Shown: positions 10,886 through 21,743, numbered from the stretch's first letter. The stretch: DNA of 64,000 bases from Dendrolimus kikuchii (GCA_019925095.2 CM034407.1:970210-1034209); one strand, 5' to 3'. A program made the numbers and translations. The notes: generated by a model from the letters alone, not told the origin.

Positions 10886-11190
10886 CAGAAGGTGATGTCG
10901 GGAGCCTTACAGGAAAGAATGCATGATGAAAGAATGGCTAAACAGATATACAATGCAAAAGTGCATGGATGCAGAAGTTGTGGAAGGCCGCGACACACCT
11001 ACCATTATCAAATTGATCGTGTACTAACAGAGGGTGATGTTAGGAGCCTTAAGAACAGACGAGCGTGCATGAGAAGAGCTATGAATGTCAAAGAAGCAAG
11101 TGAGGTGTGTAAGAATAAGCCTGAATGGCGCTCTGTTGTTCGTGCCTACCTCGCAAGGGAACCGGCGTGAAGTTATGTATGTATGTATGT
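10886..11190 (+). mobile_element. RTE-like LINE 3' end, rearranged, 9-bp target duplication
   Basis: Direct repeats TAAAAATGT at 10877-10885 and 11190-11198 flank the copy, so it inserted into repeat D. Its 5' end is scrambled: a piece normally found downstream (EGDVRSL) is joined ahead of ERMHDERM. The 3' end has the usual REPA-type end and TATG repeats. The same junction recurs at 18640. Confidence 0.8.
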
Positions 11191-11252
11191 AAAAATGTTT
11201 TTTATTTTAACTAATTGAAGTGAAACTTCTTTAGAATCGTTGTGATTTGAAA

Positions 11253-11412
11253 CTTGATGAAACAAAAAAGTGACACTAAAAAGAGAAACATAAATCTATA
11301 GGACTAAGCCTGCTAGGAAATGAGATGCGAGTTTTACATTGTGCAGCACAGATTAGAGAGTCATAAGACCGATGATTAAACATAGGTCCAATTTGGACCG
11401 AAATATAATAAT
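11253..11412. repeat. Inverted-repeat partner of 15905-16035
   Basis: Contains cataaatctatagga, gcgagttttacattgtgcagc and ttggaccgaaat. These recur in reverse orientation at 15905-16035. Unknown class. Confidence 0.45.
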
Positions 11413-11551
11413 ATTTTTTTGGCTAAAACAGTGAATAACCGAAAGTGACACTTAAGAAGTTTATTTTGAATTATAATATATTGACGGATGTAGGCTAAAG
11501 GAATTATATTTAAATTAATAAAACTTAGACAACAATTATCTGTGAATATAT

Positions 11552-12043
11552 TGTTACGAGTGCGGGACTCGAATTAAAATGCCGTTGGAATTACTATAGA
11601 ATTTATAATAACTAACAAACACGTATAACACAGGTACAAATACAACTGGACGCAACCAGTACAAAAGTGATGCACTATTTAATAACACGCGCAAAGTCCG
11701 TCACTATACAGCTCATAGAATGTACACACGTCTTGCTGGTATCGCAATCCTCGCTTGAATGCCTCTTCTCTCCATCGGGCCATTGCTTTATAATGCACCG
11801 ATACCATATGCCTACCTGGCAAGCGTCGGCGCAATTCCCAGGAAACATAATTTGCACACCTGCGTAATTATGCCTGCGAACGGCCATAAACGAGTACAAT
11901 ACATAATATTGGCTATTGTCTAATTACAAATTTTAAACACAAAGAAAACAAAAGAAGATAGTCATAAAACAGTTTCAACGTTATTAGCTCAAACGCCGCG
12001 GCAGGTAACAAATACAGGTATGCAGATGGCCCAACTTGTAACA
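11552..12043. mobile_element. Solo LTR (TGTTACG...GTAACA), copy 2
   Basis: A 492-bp block from TGTTACGAGTGCGG to CTTGTAACA, flanked by ATAT on both sides (11548-11551, 12044-12047). It is homologous to 3429-3915. No gag/pol adjoins. Confidence 0.7.
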
Positions 12044-12685
12044 ATATTCTCTGAAGTTTCACATCTACTGCGTATGAACTGCATAAACACAAAGAATAAA
12101 TATTATCCTAACTAGTTGCACCTTGAACTAGGATTGTTGGAATAGCTGCTAATTTCTTGAGGTTTCTAGAGTTGATACTGTATTGATGCTTGATTCAAGG
12201 ATATTGTCCAATTGTGAGTGTATAATTAAAAACGTGGTCAGGAAAGTTAATTATATTTATTAAATGAAATATTTATACAAGAACAATAAACATAACAGCA
12301 GAAGGGTAATTTAGAAGAGAGTGTTGCCATGGTAGAAAAAACATATTATAACAAAAATTACCACAGTAAAAAACTTAAATTATATGTTCGGAAATTAATC
12401 GAACAGTGAGATTGCGGCGTTTTTAGTGGAAACTGAATCTAATACAACGTATTGACTCATGTTTGTTTCAGGCACTACAATATAAACTCCTCTAACTAAT
12501 GGCTAACAATTTCCTGAGCCGACGCATGGTGACTCCGTGATCCTACTCGGAAGTTTATTGTATATTAGGGGTCCCATGACATGCGTCAATCATCATAGAC
12601 ATATTGCAGCATAACATTTTAGCACGTCATGTCATTATTATAACTATAACATTATTTTTCTTTCCTTTTATTGTCTTGGTCTTAT
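12044..12685. other. No gene seen
   Basis: AT-rich sequence without recognised repeats or long ORFs. Confidence 0.5.
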
Positions 12686-12962
12686 TGAGTATGCATTGTT
12701 TGCTACAACTCCATTAATTCTTAAAAATATATGTATATAATATAAATAGAGTATTAAATATAAAGAAAAAGAATATTTAGCTAGACGTGTTGCTGGGGAG
12801 TTGCTTGCCGCTTCTTCTCCTTTACAGCATCGACACGTTGCGAAGCGGTGTACATAGAATAGGAAGTAAAAAATAAATTTTATCTTACATGTCTGACCTT
12901 CAAAAAGTGTTCTCCAGTGGAACGTATTTTGAATCAAAACTTTTGAATTTGAATTTGAATCT
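12686..12962 (+). mobile_element. LINE 3' tail, family a, with pseudoknot
   Basis: Matches 58090-58310 in opposite orientation and ends in TTTGAA repeats. It contains the conserved 64-nt block 12786-12849 (stems CGTGT/ACACG, GCTG/CAGC and GCCGCTTC/GAAGCGGT) described in the findings. Non-coding, probably a LINE 3' untranslated region. Confidence 0.65.
12786..12849 (+). ncRNA. Predicted H-type pseudoknot in LINE 3' region
   Basis: Stem 1: 12786-12791 with 12832-12837, plus 12792-12795 with 12825-12828. Stem 2: 12807-12814 with 12842-12849, crossing stem 1. Element-borne RNA structure, not a free ncRNA gene. Confidence 0.6.
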
Positions 12963-12964
12963 CC

Positions 12965-13183
12965 CCGAATTCTCTAGTTTGTGTTTTATTTGATGCATTG
13001 CATTCCTATGCCGGGTGAAGTGCGTATGCAGGTCAAAATTCGGTCTTGCTGACTATTGCATTATTGCGCGTACGGCCCTTTTTTGCACGCGGAAGACACG
13101 CTGCCAGTCGGCAGCGCGCGCCCACAGCTCCGTACCGTACTGCAGCAGCGAGTGGTCAAATAACATGCCCGAGCGATTTCCAT
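12965..13183 (-). pseudogene. LINE reverse-transcriptase C-terminal fragment
   Basis: The minus strand reads LFDHSLLQYGTELWARAADW, RVFRVQKRAVRAIMQ, stop, SARPNFDLHTHF, RHRNAMHQIKHKLENS. This is the post-RT region of a Jockey/CR1-like LINE with one in-frame stop. Both ends are truncated. Confidence 0.6.
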
Positions 13184-13186
13184 TTT

Positions 13187-13514
13187 ATCCGTGCAAGAAC
13201 GGAGAAAGAATACAATTTCCTGCGGCCTGGCGGCCTGTCGTAAGAGGCGACTAAACAACCCACAGCCAGGTGGTAGGGTATTTGCTCGACTGGATGGCGA
13301 CCACCCCTGGTTTAGAGTTTTAGAGTATGCCGCCATAATAACCTTGAGTTGTGTTCCGGCATTGGTGACCAGATTCCAGTCTCCTTTAAGAGAGCAGCAG
13401 CGCCTTTATAGCACCTTTGGTGTTGCAAATGTCCATAGGCGATGGTAACCGCTTTCCTTCAAGTGGGCCGTCTGACTGTCTGCTGAACTCCCGCAATAAA
13501 AAGAAATAAAAAAA
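13187..13514 (+). mobile_element. SINE-A, full length
   Basis: From atccgtgcaagaacgg to gcaataaaaagaaataaaa. A few bases are duplicated near 13312. Confidence 0.85.
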
Positions 13515-14067
13515 TCCACCGATACCACTCGTGCAACCCTACTCAATGCATAACACGCTCTTCCTAGTTTAGAGCAGAGGCCGTCAATGTGGTTTGTTTG
13601 TTGTTTAATATTTGTAGGTAGAACCTAACTCCTCTAAACTTTGTAACTCAATGTAACGCTTCTTCAATTTATTACTTCGTCCGCGTGGTGCGGTTTTTTA
13701 ACTATCCTACGGGAACTCTTTAATTTATCGGGATCAAAAGTATCCTATATGTTGACCAGGGATATAAGCTACCACCATACAAAATTTCATTTAAATCGGT
13801 ACAGTCGTTTCGGAGATTAGCCGATACAAACAGAGAAACATAAAATTTAAAAAAATCAAAATTAGTTCTATTTCACTTCTTACACCCCCCTGACTGGGTT
13901 TTTAGCATATTTTTTTTCATTGTACAGAAACACGACGTACTAGACACGCGTTAGCGGTTAAATAAATTTAAATTGGTTTATCTACGGTCTCACTGCACGC
14001 CCGAACCAAGAGTGCAGCGTTCCTCTATACACGACGCGTCGCTCAACACAAACATGCCCGCTGGAGC
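13515..14067. other. Degraded repeats, no gene
   Basis: About 13670-13850 contains tacttcgtccgcgtgg and caaaatttcatttaaatcgg, wording of lepidopteran Helitron/RTE-derived repeats. The rest is unassigned. 13980-14059 is GC-richer target DNA that resumes after 15830. Confidence 0.45.
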
Positions 14068-14290
14068 TAGGGTTGCCACCCGTACTATAATATATAGTAT
14101 TGTAGTATATTTCGGGTATATACTGTTGAAGAAATATATAAAAATAAAATAAAAAATAAAAAGCCTTTTAATTCTTACTTTTTAATGTAGGCATTCTTAG
14201 TATATTAATTGTCTAATAATAATAATAATGCCCTTTTATTCCGAATGCATGCAATTTAATTTTTGTTCTTTTTCTATTTTGTTTCTTATG

Positions 14291-14875
14291 TTATAGTATA
14301 TCACGCAGTTCGGCGTGCCTCTTGGCATAGGCCTCCTCCAGCTCTTTCCATTGAACTCGGTCTTCGGCAACTCTGGTCCAGTATGGTCCCAAGGTTAGAC
14401 GGATATCGTCGCTCCATTTTGTTTTTGGACGCCCCTGTCTTCTGATGTCCCCTCTTGGGTACCATAAGGTTACTTGCTTGCTCCATTTATTTATTTTGCA
14501 ACGTAGCATATGTCCCGTCCAACTCCATTTCAGATGATCTATGCGGGTTATTATATCTGTTACTTTTGTCTTCCTCCTTATTTCAGAATTTTAGATTCTG
14601 TCACTAAGCCTGATATTCAACATGCTTCTTTCCATTGCTCTTTCTGTTTTAGCAAGTTTTTCCCCGTGTTTGTCGGTTAATGTCCATGTCTCGCAGCCGT
14701 ATGTCATGCAGGGGAGAATACAAGTGTTGAAAGTTTGGTTAAAGGCCTCCTCTAAAGACGCCCATCTGTCTCTGTCCTGAGCTATTTGATACCAGTGGGG
14801 GGGGGGGGGGAAGAAATATATAGTACGCAAAAATAAAAACCATATTTTCAACACCGTACGAAATCTTACAAACAA
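14291..14875 (-). pseudogene. LINE ORF2 C-terminal pseudogene
   Basis: One minus-strand frame reads CMTYGCETWTLTDKHGEKL, then a TAA near 14594, then NSEIRRKTKV, WTGHMLRCKINKWSKQ, RRQGRPKTKWSDDIR and WKELEEAYAKRH. This is an RTE-type LINE C-terminus with one premature stop. Ahead of it, WYQIAQDRDRWASLEEAF is itself a C-terminal LINE phrase, so two LINE ends appear fused beside a G12 tract at 14797-14811. Confidence 0.65.
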
Positions 14876-15080
14876 AATATTTATTTTAAAAAATAATTAA
14901 CGCGCCTTTTCATTAAATTTTGAGTGAGCCGAGTACGTGTAACCGAATTCCGGACAACAAACGCATTTACAATCTTTTGTCTTTGGCTCCCGCGGTTATA
15001 GCAGCTCCTACCCCTGTTTCAGCTTTAGTTCATTCATCTACTTTAGTAACTGCGGGGGTTTATTTATTAATTCGATTTAA

Positions 15081-15390
15081 TTTTTTTATTGCAGGCGTTC
15101 AGCAGACAGGCAGACGGCCCACTCGATTGAAAGCGGTTACCATCGCCTATGGACATTTGTAACATCGAAGGTGCTACAAATGCGCTGCTGCTCTCTTAAG
15201 GGTCACTGGAACCTAGTCACTAATGCCGGAACACAACTCAAGGTTGTTATGGCGACATACTTTAGACGAGGGGTGGTAGCCATCCAGGCGGGTAAATGCC
15301 CTACCACCTGGCTGTGGGTTGTTTTGTCGCCTCTTACGACAGGCCGCCCGGCCGCAGGAAATTGTATTCTTTCTCCGTTCCTGCACGGAT
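15081..15390 (-). mobile_element. SINE-A, full length
   Basis: All blocks are present, from poly-T tail to GCACGGAT. It is nested in the hAT-like element. Confidence 0.85.
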
Positions 15391-15904
15391 ACTATAATAT
15401 ATTATTATTAGATGTTTTTTTTTTAAAAGTTTTATTATTATTATCTGGTTTAACAATATTTATAGCAGGGGTTTCAGCTAATTATGAATTCACTGATCTC
15501 TATTCTCTATGCTAACTGGAGGCGCTGGCAGCACGTCAAAGTTGTCAATATCAAATTGACAACATCGAAATAATTTGATTTCATTGAATAATTGAATGTA
15601 ATAATAAAGCATATGACACTTTTATTTCAGAAAAAGCATCGTTAAAAAATGCAAGAAGTGCAAAGAAATATTGTTTTTATAAAAATAAATAAGTAACAAA
15701 TATATCATTGTCTATTTTTAATTTTTTTCCATAAAATACTTTATTTTTTAGAAATGTACTATTTTTTTTCTAACTTATTTTGAAAAATGCTGTAATTCGC
15801 TAAGAAAATGTTGGCAACCCTAGCTGGAGCCGACGCGCCAACCGGCCGCCAATACTGACATCCGCTAGCGTTTCCATGTGTTTAACACGAACGTGTAAAA
15901 AATA

Positions 15905-16035
15905 TTATCAACAGTTTTATTTCGGTCCAAAAATCCACTCTCAAACCTGTGCTGCACAGTGTAAAAGTCGTATCTCATTCTCTCGCAGGCTCCTATAGAT
16001 TTATGTGTTTATCTCTTTTTAGTGTCGCTTTTTTG
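15905..16035. repeat. Inverted-repeat partner of 11253-11412
   Basis: Reverse complement of part of 11253-11412 (gctgcacagtgtaaaa, tatagatttatgtgttt). Unknown class. Confidence 0.45.
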
Positions 16036-16044
16036 TTTCATCGA

Positions 16045-16364
16045 TTTTTTTTATTATTTTTATTGCAGGAGATCCGCGGACAGGCAGACGGCCCACTTGA
16101 TGGAAAGCGGTTACCATCGCCTATGGACATTTGCAACATCAAAGTGGCTATAAATGCGCTACTGCTCTCTTAAGGGAGATTGGAACCTGGTCACTAATGC
16201 CGGAACACAACTCAAGGTTGTTATGGCGACATACTGTACAGCAGGGGTGGTAGCCACCCAGTCGGGCAAATGCCCTGCCACCTGGCTGTGGGTTGTTTAG
16301 TCGCCTCTTACGACAGGCCGCCCCAACGCAGGACATTGTATTCTTTCTCCGTTCCTTCACGGAT
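16045..16364 (-). mobile_element. SINE-A, full length
   Basis: From an interrupted poly-T tail to ccttcacggat, all blocks present. Confidence 0.85.
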
Positions 16365-16412
16365 AATAATTTCAAATCACAACGAATCTAAAGAAGTTTA
16401 TCTTCAAAGATA

Positions 16413-16774
16413 CATACATACATACATACATAACTTCACGCCAGTTCCCTTGCGGGGTAGGCACGAACAACAGAGTGCCATTTAGGCTTATTCTTACACA
16501 CCTCACTTGCCTCTTTGACATTCATAACTCTTGTCATGCAAGCTCGTCTGTTCTTAAGGCTCTTGACATCACCTTCTGCTAGTACACGATCAATTTGATC
16601 ATAGAAGGTGTGTCGTGGCCTTCCACGACTTCTGCATCCATCCACTTTTGCATTGTATATCTGTTTAGTCATTCTTTCATTATGCATTCTTTCCACATGC
16701 CCGAACCACCGGAGCATTCCTTTCCTTACCTTCACCCCGACACTCTCTTTCAGACCAACTCTCTTTCTTACTTC
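16413..16774 (-). mobile_element. RTE-like LINE 3' end with 15-bp target duplication
   Basis: Perfect direct repeats TTATCTTCAAAGATA at 16398-16412 and 16775-16789. The minus strand encodes KVRKGMLRWFGHVERMHNER through VVRAYPARELA and then CATA/TATG repeats. It is 5'-truncated within the ORF. Confidence 0.9.
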
Positions 16775-16904
16775 TTATCTTCAAAGATAAAATAAAAATA
16801 TTAAATTGCAAAATATGTGATGTCACACTAGGGAAGTAAGGGTCTCAGGAATGCGTCCAGCTCTGGACAAGGACGGGGGAGGGGTTCAAAAAATCAGAAA
16901 GTTC

Positions 16905-16985
16905 GTAAGCCCTATAGCGCAGCGGTAACCACTTTCCATCAGATAGGCCGTCAGCCTGTCCGTCAATTTCTCAATAAGAATTGAA
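16905..16985 (+). repeat. Fragment sharing the SINE-A/LINE 3' tail
   Basis: ggtaaccactttccatcag...ggccgtcagcctgtccgtc...caataag is a diverged version of the SINE-A tail on an otherwise different sequence. It is a third carrier of that tail besides SINE-A and the LINE at 58.8 kb. Confidence 0.5.
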
Positions 16986-17084
16986 CAAAAATTCTGTAAT
17001 ATTTTCTTGAGTTTTCGCGACTTGTATACATAATAAAACTACGTTTCTTTCTGCGTACAACGGAACACAAACCAACTTGACTGA

Positions 17085-17430
17085 TAATTACTTTTATTTT
17101 TCCTTCCACCCATTTTAATATTATATAAAATTATTAGAGCTAGGCATGTTTGCTGAAGAGTTTCTTGCGCCGCTTCTTCTCTTCAAGCCATAACATGTTG
17201 CGAAGCGGTAGTAAATTAGATTAGGCTCCCATAGAGTAAATAATAACCTTAAACAAAATTAAAATTAACAAGTTGGCGGTAGGCTAAATAAAACTTTAAC
17301 AATACTCGTTGACACTTGACATCTTTGTCTTCCGTGATCACGGCCACTGAAAAGTGGCCGAAACGTCGGAAAAACCAAAATCAAATAAAATTACCGCGCT
17401 TAAAACCGTTGAAACGTAGTTTTATTAAAA
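17085..17430 (+). mobile_element. Repeat with family c pseudoknot and Penelope-like hairpin
   Basis: About 345 bp nearly identical to 38560-38890. It contains the conserved pseudoknot (17145-17209), then a palindrome CCGTGATCACGG (17332-17343) and a hairpin GGCCACT-GAAA-AGTGGCC (17342-17359) followed by gaaacgtcgg. The latter wording resembles hammerhead-like motifs of Penelope-like elements, but core bases differ. No ORF. Confidence 0.55.
17145..17209 (+). ncRNA. Predicted H-type pseudoknot, family c
   Basis: Stem 1: CATGTT 17145-17150 with AACATG 17192-17197, then 17152-17154 with 17186-17188 and 17155-17160 with 17079+100 region 17179-17184. Stem 2: GCCGCTTC 17169-17176 with GAAGCGGT 17202-17209. 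Stems covary with those of the Jockey-type LINE. Confidence 0.6.
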
Positions 17431-17459
17431 ATTCTGTATTCAATTTTTACCACAAATTC

Positions 17460-17918
17460 TAGGATATGCCCGTGACTTCGGCCAAAGTACCGCAGAGTTT
17501 AAAAAAGATTACAAGCTATCATTTTAGTGACTCTATCGGAATAAGCCAATATTTGTGCACCGGAACAACTACAAACCACTCTCGGGAAAATTTATTACAT
17601 GAAAATTTATTATCATTCAGCGAAAAAATCGCATTGGAATTCGATTCTTTTTTAATCTAATTCCTAGAAAAATTCCCGCGGGATTCTCAGGATAAAAAGT
17701 AGCGCAGATTCTACGTCTAAGAATTTGCTGTCGATCAGCGAAAACTGCATTAAAATCAGCCGAATAGTCTTTACGTGAATCCCGAACAAACAGACAAGAA
17801 ATTTTAAAAAAACATCATCGTGTTCTCCTTGGTTTTTAAAATATTTTCCAATTGTTTTTTTTAATAGCTTCAATGTGCAGACACGGCATGGTTAGAATTT
17901 TGTAAAATTATAAAAATA
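17460..17918. other. Degraded repeat, no gene
   Basis: Diverged match to 38910-39140 (cagcgaaaactgcat / cagcgagacccgcat, gaatcccgaacaaac). Probably an old Helitron- or RTE-derived repeat. Confidence 0.4.
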
Positions 17919-18121
17919 CTAGCTGTCCCGGCAGACGTTGTTCTGCAATGAAGAAACAAAATTTAGAACCCGATTGCAGCGCCACCTACCGGGTCCAATT
18001 GTAAATCTAAACCATCCTCGAATCCACTTGAACACACATAAAAAAATTCATTCAAATCGGTCCAGCCGTTTAGGAGGAGTTCACTGTCAACACACGTCCA
18101 GAAGAATTATATATATAAAGA
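17919..18121 (-). mobile_element. Helitron-like element, second type
   Basis: On the minus strand it starts TCTTTATATATATA and ends CGGGACAGCTAG, lying between A and T. Contains gttgttctgc and aatcggtccagccgttta. Similar to 29071-29254 and to the host of the nested RTE at 25225-26154. Confidence 0.65.
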
Positions 18122-18330
18122 TTATGTTAAAAAATGTAGTTAGGGCGTCTGTTGCGCCGTTTCTTTTCTTTCCTTTAACAGTTATTAAAGGTGGACTGTA
18201 ATCGTAGTACGTATATAAAACTAACTTTTCGTAAATAATTGAATTTTTCAAGACTATAGGGAAGTACAAAGAAGTATAAAATACAATGTAAAGGAAATTT
18301 CAGACTTCCGCCCTAGCTAAATTAGAATAG

Positions 18331-18826
18331 TATACATACATAGATAACTTCACGCCAGTTCCCTTACGGGGTAGGCACGAACAGAGCGCGATTCAGGCTT
18401 ATTCTTACACACCTCACTTGCTTCTTTGACATTCATAACTCTTGTCATGCACGCTCGTCTGTTCTTAAGGCTGCTGACATCACCCTCTGCTAGTACACGA
18501 TCAATTTGATAATGGTAGGTGTGTCGCGGCCTTCCACAACTTCTGCATCCATCCACTTTTGCATTGTATATCTGTTTAGTCATTCTTTCATCATGCATTC
18601 TTTCCTCTAAGGCTCCCGACATCACCTTCTGACATTTTTAAATTTATTTTTTTCTATCGAGACCTCTCAACGTGTCTGATTGAGGTCTTGCGTGGCCAAA
18701 GGCTGGCCTTCACCTTTGTTTAAACGAAATGACATCCGATTCTTGTCATGCACGCTCGTCTGTTTTTAAGGCTCCTGACATCACCCTCTGCTAGTACACG
18801 ATCAATTTGATCATGGAATAGAATAG
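18331..18826 (-). mobile_element. Chimeric RTE-like / repeat D copy
   Basis: On the minus strand: an RTE piece (18742-18826, DQIDRVLAEGDVRSL), then about 100 bp of repeat D (18641-18741), then a rearranged RTE 3' end (18331-18640) with a TATG-type tail. The D-RTE junction is the same as at 10885, so this copy derives from that chimera. Confidence 0.7.
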
Positions 18827-19337
18827 AATAGAATATCATTTATTGCATAAACTGTCACATACATATAATATGTATATAAAGATATACATTGTTTTACAAT
18901 ATTTTTCAGAATGACCTCGCTGTACTGAATTACGTTTGATCATAATAACAAAATGATAAGTTTTTAAAGACTATAATTAGAGAACCTAAAGAGATTTCAA
19001 AAAGCAATTTGTGACAAGTCAAACTACACGTCTAACTAAGTAAAAGTGACATTATAACTTATTATAATGCTTACATTGTCGTGATTGGATTTAAAATAGA
19101 TACAGAAGGTATGCCTTGTATCAAGTCATCGATAAATATGTCGGAATTACCCCAAGCCACTATAGCTGTATTTTAAGATTAATGTTTATTTTAAACATCA
19201 ACATGTTTGATCTTTACCAGCGCAGATCTGTCTAGTATTTACGAAAGCTGAAATACCTGTAGGTTATGATGACCTCAGTATCTAGTTAGCGGTTATGCTA
19301 AAAAACTGAAGCAATAATTTTTAATGGTAATAATTTT
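18827..19337. other. LINE-type GAATA-rich tail and unassigned DNA
   Basis: Starts with ATAGA repeats followed by atcatttattgcat, a tail form also seen at 59495. The rest is AT-rich without ORFs. Confidence 0.45.
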
Positions 19338-19569
19338 GCCAGGTGGTAGGGCATTTGCCCGACTGGATGGCTACCACCCCTGGTCTAAAGTATGTCGCCG
19401 TAACAACCTTGAGTTGTGTTCCGGCATTAGTGATCAGGTTGCAGCTTCCCTTAAGAGAGCAGCAGCGCATTTGTAGCAACTTTCGTGTTGCAAATGTCCA
19501 TAGGCGATGGTAACCGCTTTCCATTAAGTGGGCCGTCTGCCTGTCTGCTGATGTCCTACAATAAAAAAA
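19338..19569 (+). mobile_element. SINE-A, 5'-truncated
   Basis: From gccaggtggtaggg to caataaaaaaag. Confidence 0.85.
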
Positions 19570-19715
19570 GGCAATTATATATATAGTAAGAACGAAACCG
19601 ATGTATCGTTCATAAATATCGATGATTTCTACATCTATGTCACATGTTTGAAAAATTTATTTTATTACGTCGACGTTTTTCTTTAGTGACTTGGCCACCT
19701 TATAACCCTCCTATA

Positions 19716-19972
19716 ATTGGACCTACTTATGCAAAACAGAACCAATCCACAAACATGCCAAAATTGGGTTAAGGATGCAGAAGACTTTCAAAATGGACCT
19801 TCTATCGACTCAATAAAAATCATAACGAGAAAATATAATATACAATATTCTAAATGTTTTTTTTTTCCAAAATATAGACATATTTTTTTGTACGCAAAAT
19901 TTTAATAAAAACGGCTTTTTCTCAAAACTGTCAGTATGTGGGTTGGTTCCATTTTGCATAAGTAGGTCCAAT
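19716..19972. mobile_element. Tc1/mariner-type MITE
   Basis: A 257-bp element whose inverted ends (ATTGGACCTACTTATGCAAA) match over about 36 bp with 3 mismatches. It is flanked by TA at 19714-19715 and 19973-19974. There is no transposase, consistent with a non-autonomous Tc1/mariner-type element. Confidence 0.8.
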
Positions 19973-20454
19973 TATTCTTGCTACAATGGAAGAACTGGGC
20001 CCCAAGTCTGCTATTACAATAGTGTCAAGCATTTATGTCGTGTTGTTACCATAATTGTTAGTATTGTTTCAAAAGTTTTATATAAAAGAGCAACCGTTAT
20101 CATGCCAGTATGAAGCTACTAAACGAATATTTTGAAAATATTGTAGTAGTAGAATTGGGTCCATTGTATTATATAAAATGTTGGTATATTTGTACGTGTA
20201 TAGTAATAATATGCCGTTATTAACAACAAACCAAACGTCAGTAACAATAAAACTTATACACATACTCAATCCAACGCGCACTACCATCGCATTGCATTAC
20301 ACGCACACTCCACAAACAAACCAAGACACACAAAGAGCCTAAAAATTAATAACCCAGGCACAGAAAAGAAAAAACCAACACACGTGGCACTAGATAGGAC
20401 TATATATAAGTATAAATATAAGGCCAACACTGCACATGCACTTCCTCACAACAC
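19973..20454. other. No gene seen
   Basis: AT-rich sequence without recognisable repeats or coding potential. Confidence 0.5.
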
Positions 20455-20672
20455 CAGCATGTAACAGATACACTCTACATTAGTATAAGTTTAGTATTAA
20501 AATTAGAATAAATTAATATAATAAGTTATTCTTAAGGTACACCATAACATATAAATCACTAAATTAATGTCACACACAGTAACAAAAGTAAACCTTAAGC
20601 GTGTATGGAGTTTAAAATTTTTCATAGAAATTAAGGAGTAAAAAAAAGTACGGAACTCGAGTCCGTAGAGAT
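20455..20672 (-). repeat. Repeat E, copy 2
   Basis: Reverse-orientation match to 5058-5290, ending at CGGAACTCGAGTCCGTAGAG. It abuts repeat C through a TAA-type microsatellite. Confidence 0.55.
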
Positions 20673-20687
20673 GTTAATAATAATAAT

Positions 20688-21303
20688 CCCGCAGGGGGGC
20701 TTTGTGGCGAAGCCTTAGGTGAGGCGACACCTCGTACCTGACTCCGGGGGCCAAGGCAAGGCCCCCGCCTCCGTGCTTGTCTTAACCGGCCGGCACGGAG
20801 TGGAGATCGCTAGAGCTAAGACTCAAGCTCCAGGGGTGGAAGTGATAAATGGCCTAACGTCGGAAGTAGCTTCGGTGAACCTGCAGCCCACCTCTCTACA
20901 CCCCTTAGCCACTCACACCCATGTTGCCCCTGTCTTTATGGCATGTTTTGGGGCCCATGCAGGGAGTGGCGAGTCACCGTCTGCCCATTTTTCCATGTTC
21001 CCTGAACATTGCGACGGGCAGACGCCACAGTCCCCATATTCCCAGACCCCTAGTACCATTAGCAGTTCACCACAATAGCCCGGTACTTTTTGTCCTCATT
21101 TCCCACAATAGTTCTACACTGGCCGGGGCTTGTCCTTGGGTGCATTACTATATGGTGTAGACAGGGATAATCGCCGGTCAGTGTCACGCCACATTTACAT
21201 CAAGTTTGTCAAAGGGCTTCTACGTGTTGGCCTTCCTATGGCCCCACGCAAGCCCTCCAAAAGTCCGGGCCATTTTTATGGCCCGTGGTCTACAAAGACA
21301 TAC
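20688..21303 (-). mobile_element. Repeat C, copy 1 (GC-rich retroelement end)
   Basis: About 615 bp, matching 24421-25043 in opposite orientation and 63645-64000. One end is cccgcaggggggcttt next to TAA repeats, the other gtctacaaagacatac. Proline/serine-rich ORFs cross it but are not conserved between copies. Probably the 3' untranslated end of a LINE with a TTA-rich tail. Confidence 0.6.
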
Positions 21304-21440
21304 ATTATAATAATAAAAAAGCCGTTATTTATATCATGCGGTATACAAGTATATTCTCCCTGTGTCAGGGTGTTGTAATAAGAAAGAGAGCCGCAATCTA
21401 CATAGCTCTGCCACACCCATGCTTTATACGGAACTTTATA

Positions 21441-21743
21441 GGAACGGAGAAAGAATACAATATCCTGCGGCCGGGCGGCCTGTCGTAAGAGGCGACTTAA
21501 CAACCCACAGCCAGGTGGGAGGGCATTTGCCTGACTGGATGGCTACCACCCCTGGTCTAAAGTATGTCGCCATAACAACCTTGAGTTGTGTTCCGGCATT
21601 AGTGACCAGGTTCCAGTCTCCCTTAAGAGAGCAGCAGCGCATTTGTAGCACCTTTGGTGTTGCAAATGTCCATAGGCGATGGTAACCGCTTTCCATCCAG
21701 TGGTCCTGTCTGCTGAACTCCTGCAATAAAAAATAAAAAAAAA
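21441..21743 (+). mobile_element. SINE-A, nearly full length
   Basis: From ggaacggagaaagaa to gcaataaaaaataaaaaaaa, lacking the first ten bases. Confidence 0.85.

Larger units (their letters stand above)
14068..15822. mobile_element. hAT-like element with 8-bp target duplication
   Basis: Termini TAGGGTTGCCA and TGGCAACCCTA form perfect 11-bp inverted repeats. The 8-bp GCTGGAGC directly repeats at 14060-14067 and 15823-15830. An 8-bp duplication plus this end type suggests a hAT-type DNA transposon. It has no transposase. Its interior carries a LINE remnant (14291-14875) and a SINE-A (15081-15390). Confidence 0.75.

Noticed and set aside
17320..17370. A functional hammerhead ribozyme
   Set aside because: The GAAAC strand is present but the CUGANGA strand is not; kept only as a structured motif worth testing.
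20719..21078. 119-codon ORF in GC-rich sequence
   Set aside because: Lies in repeat C and is not conserved as a frame in the copies at 24.4 and 63.6 kb.
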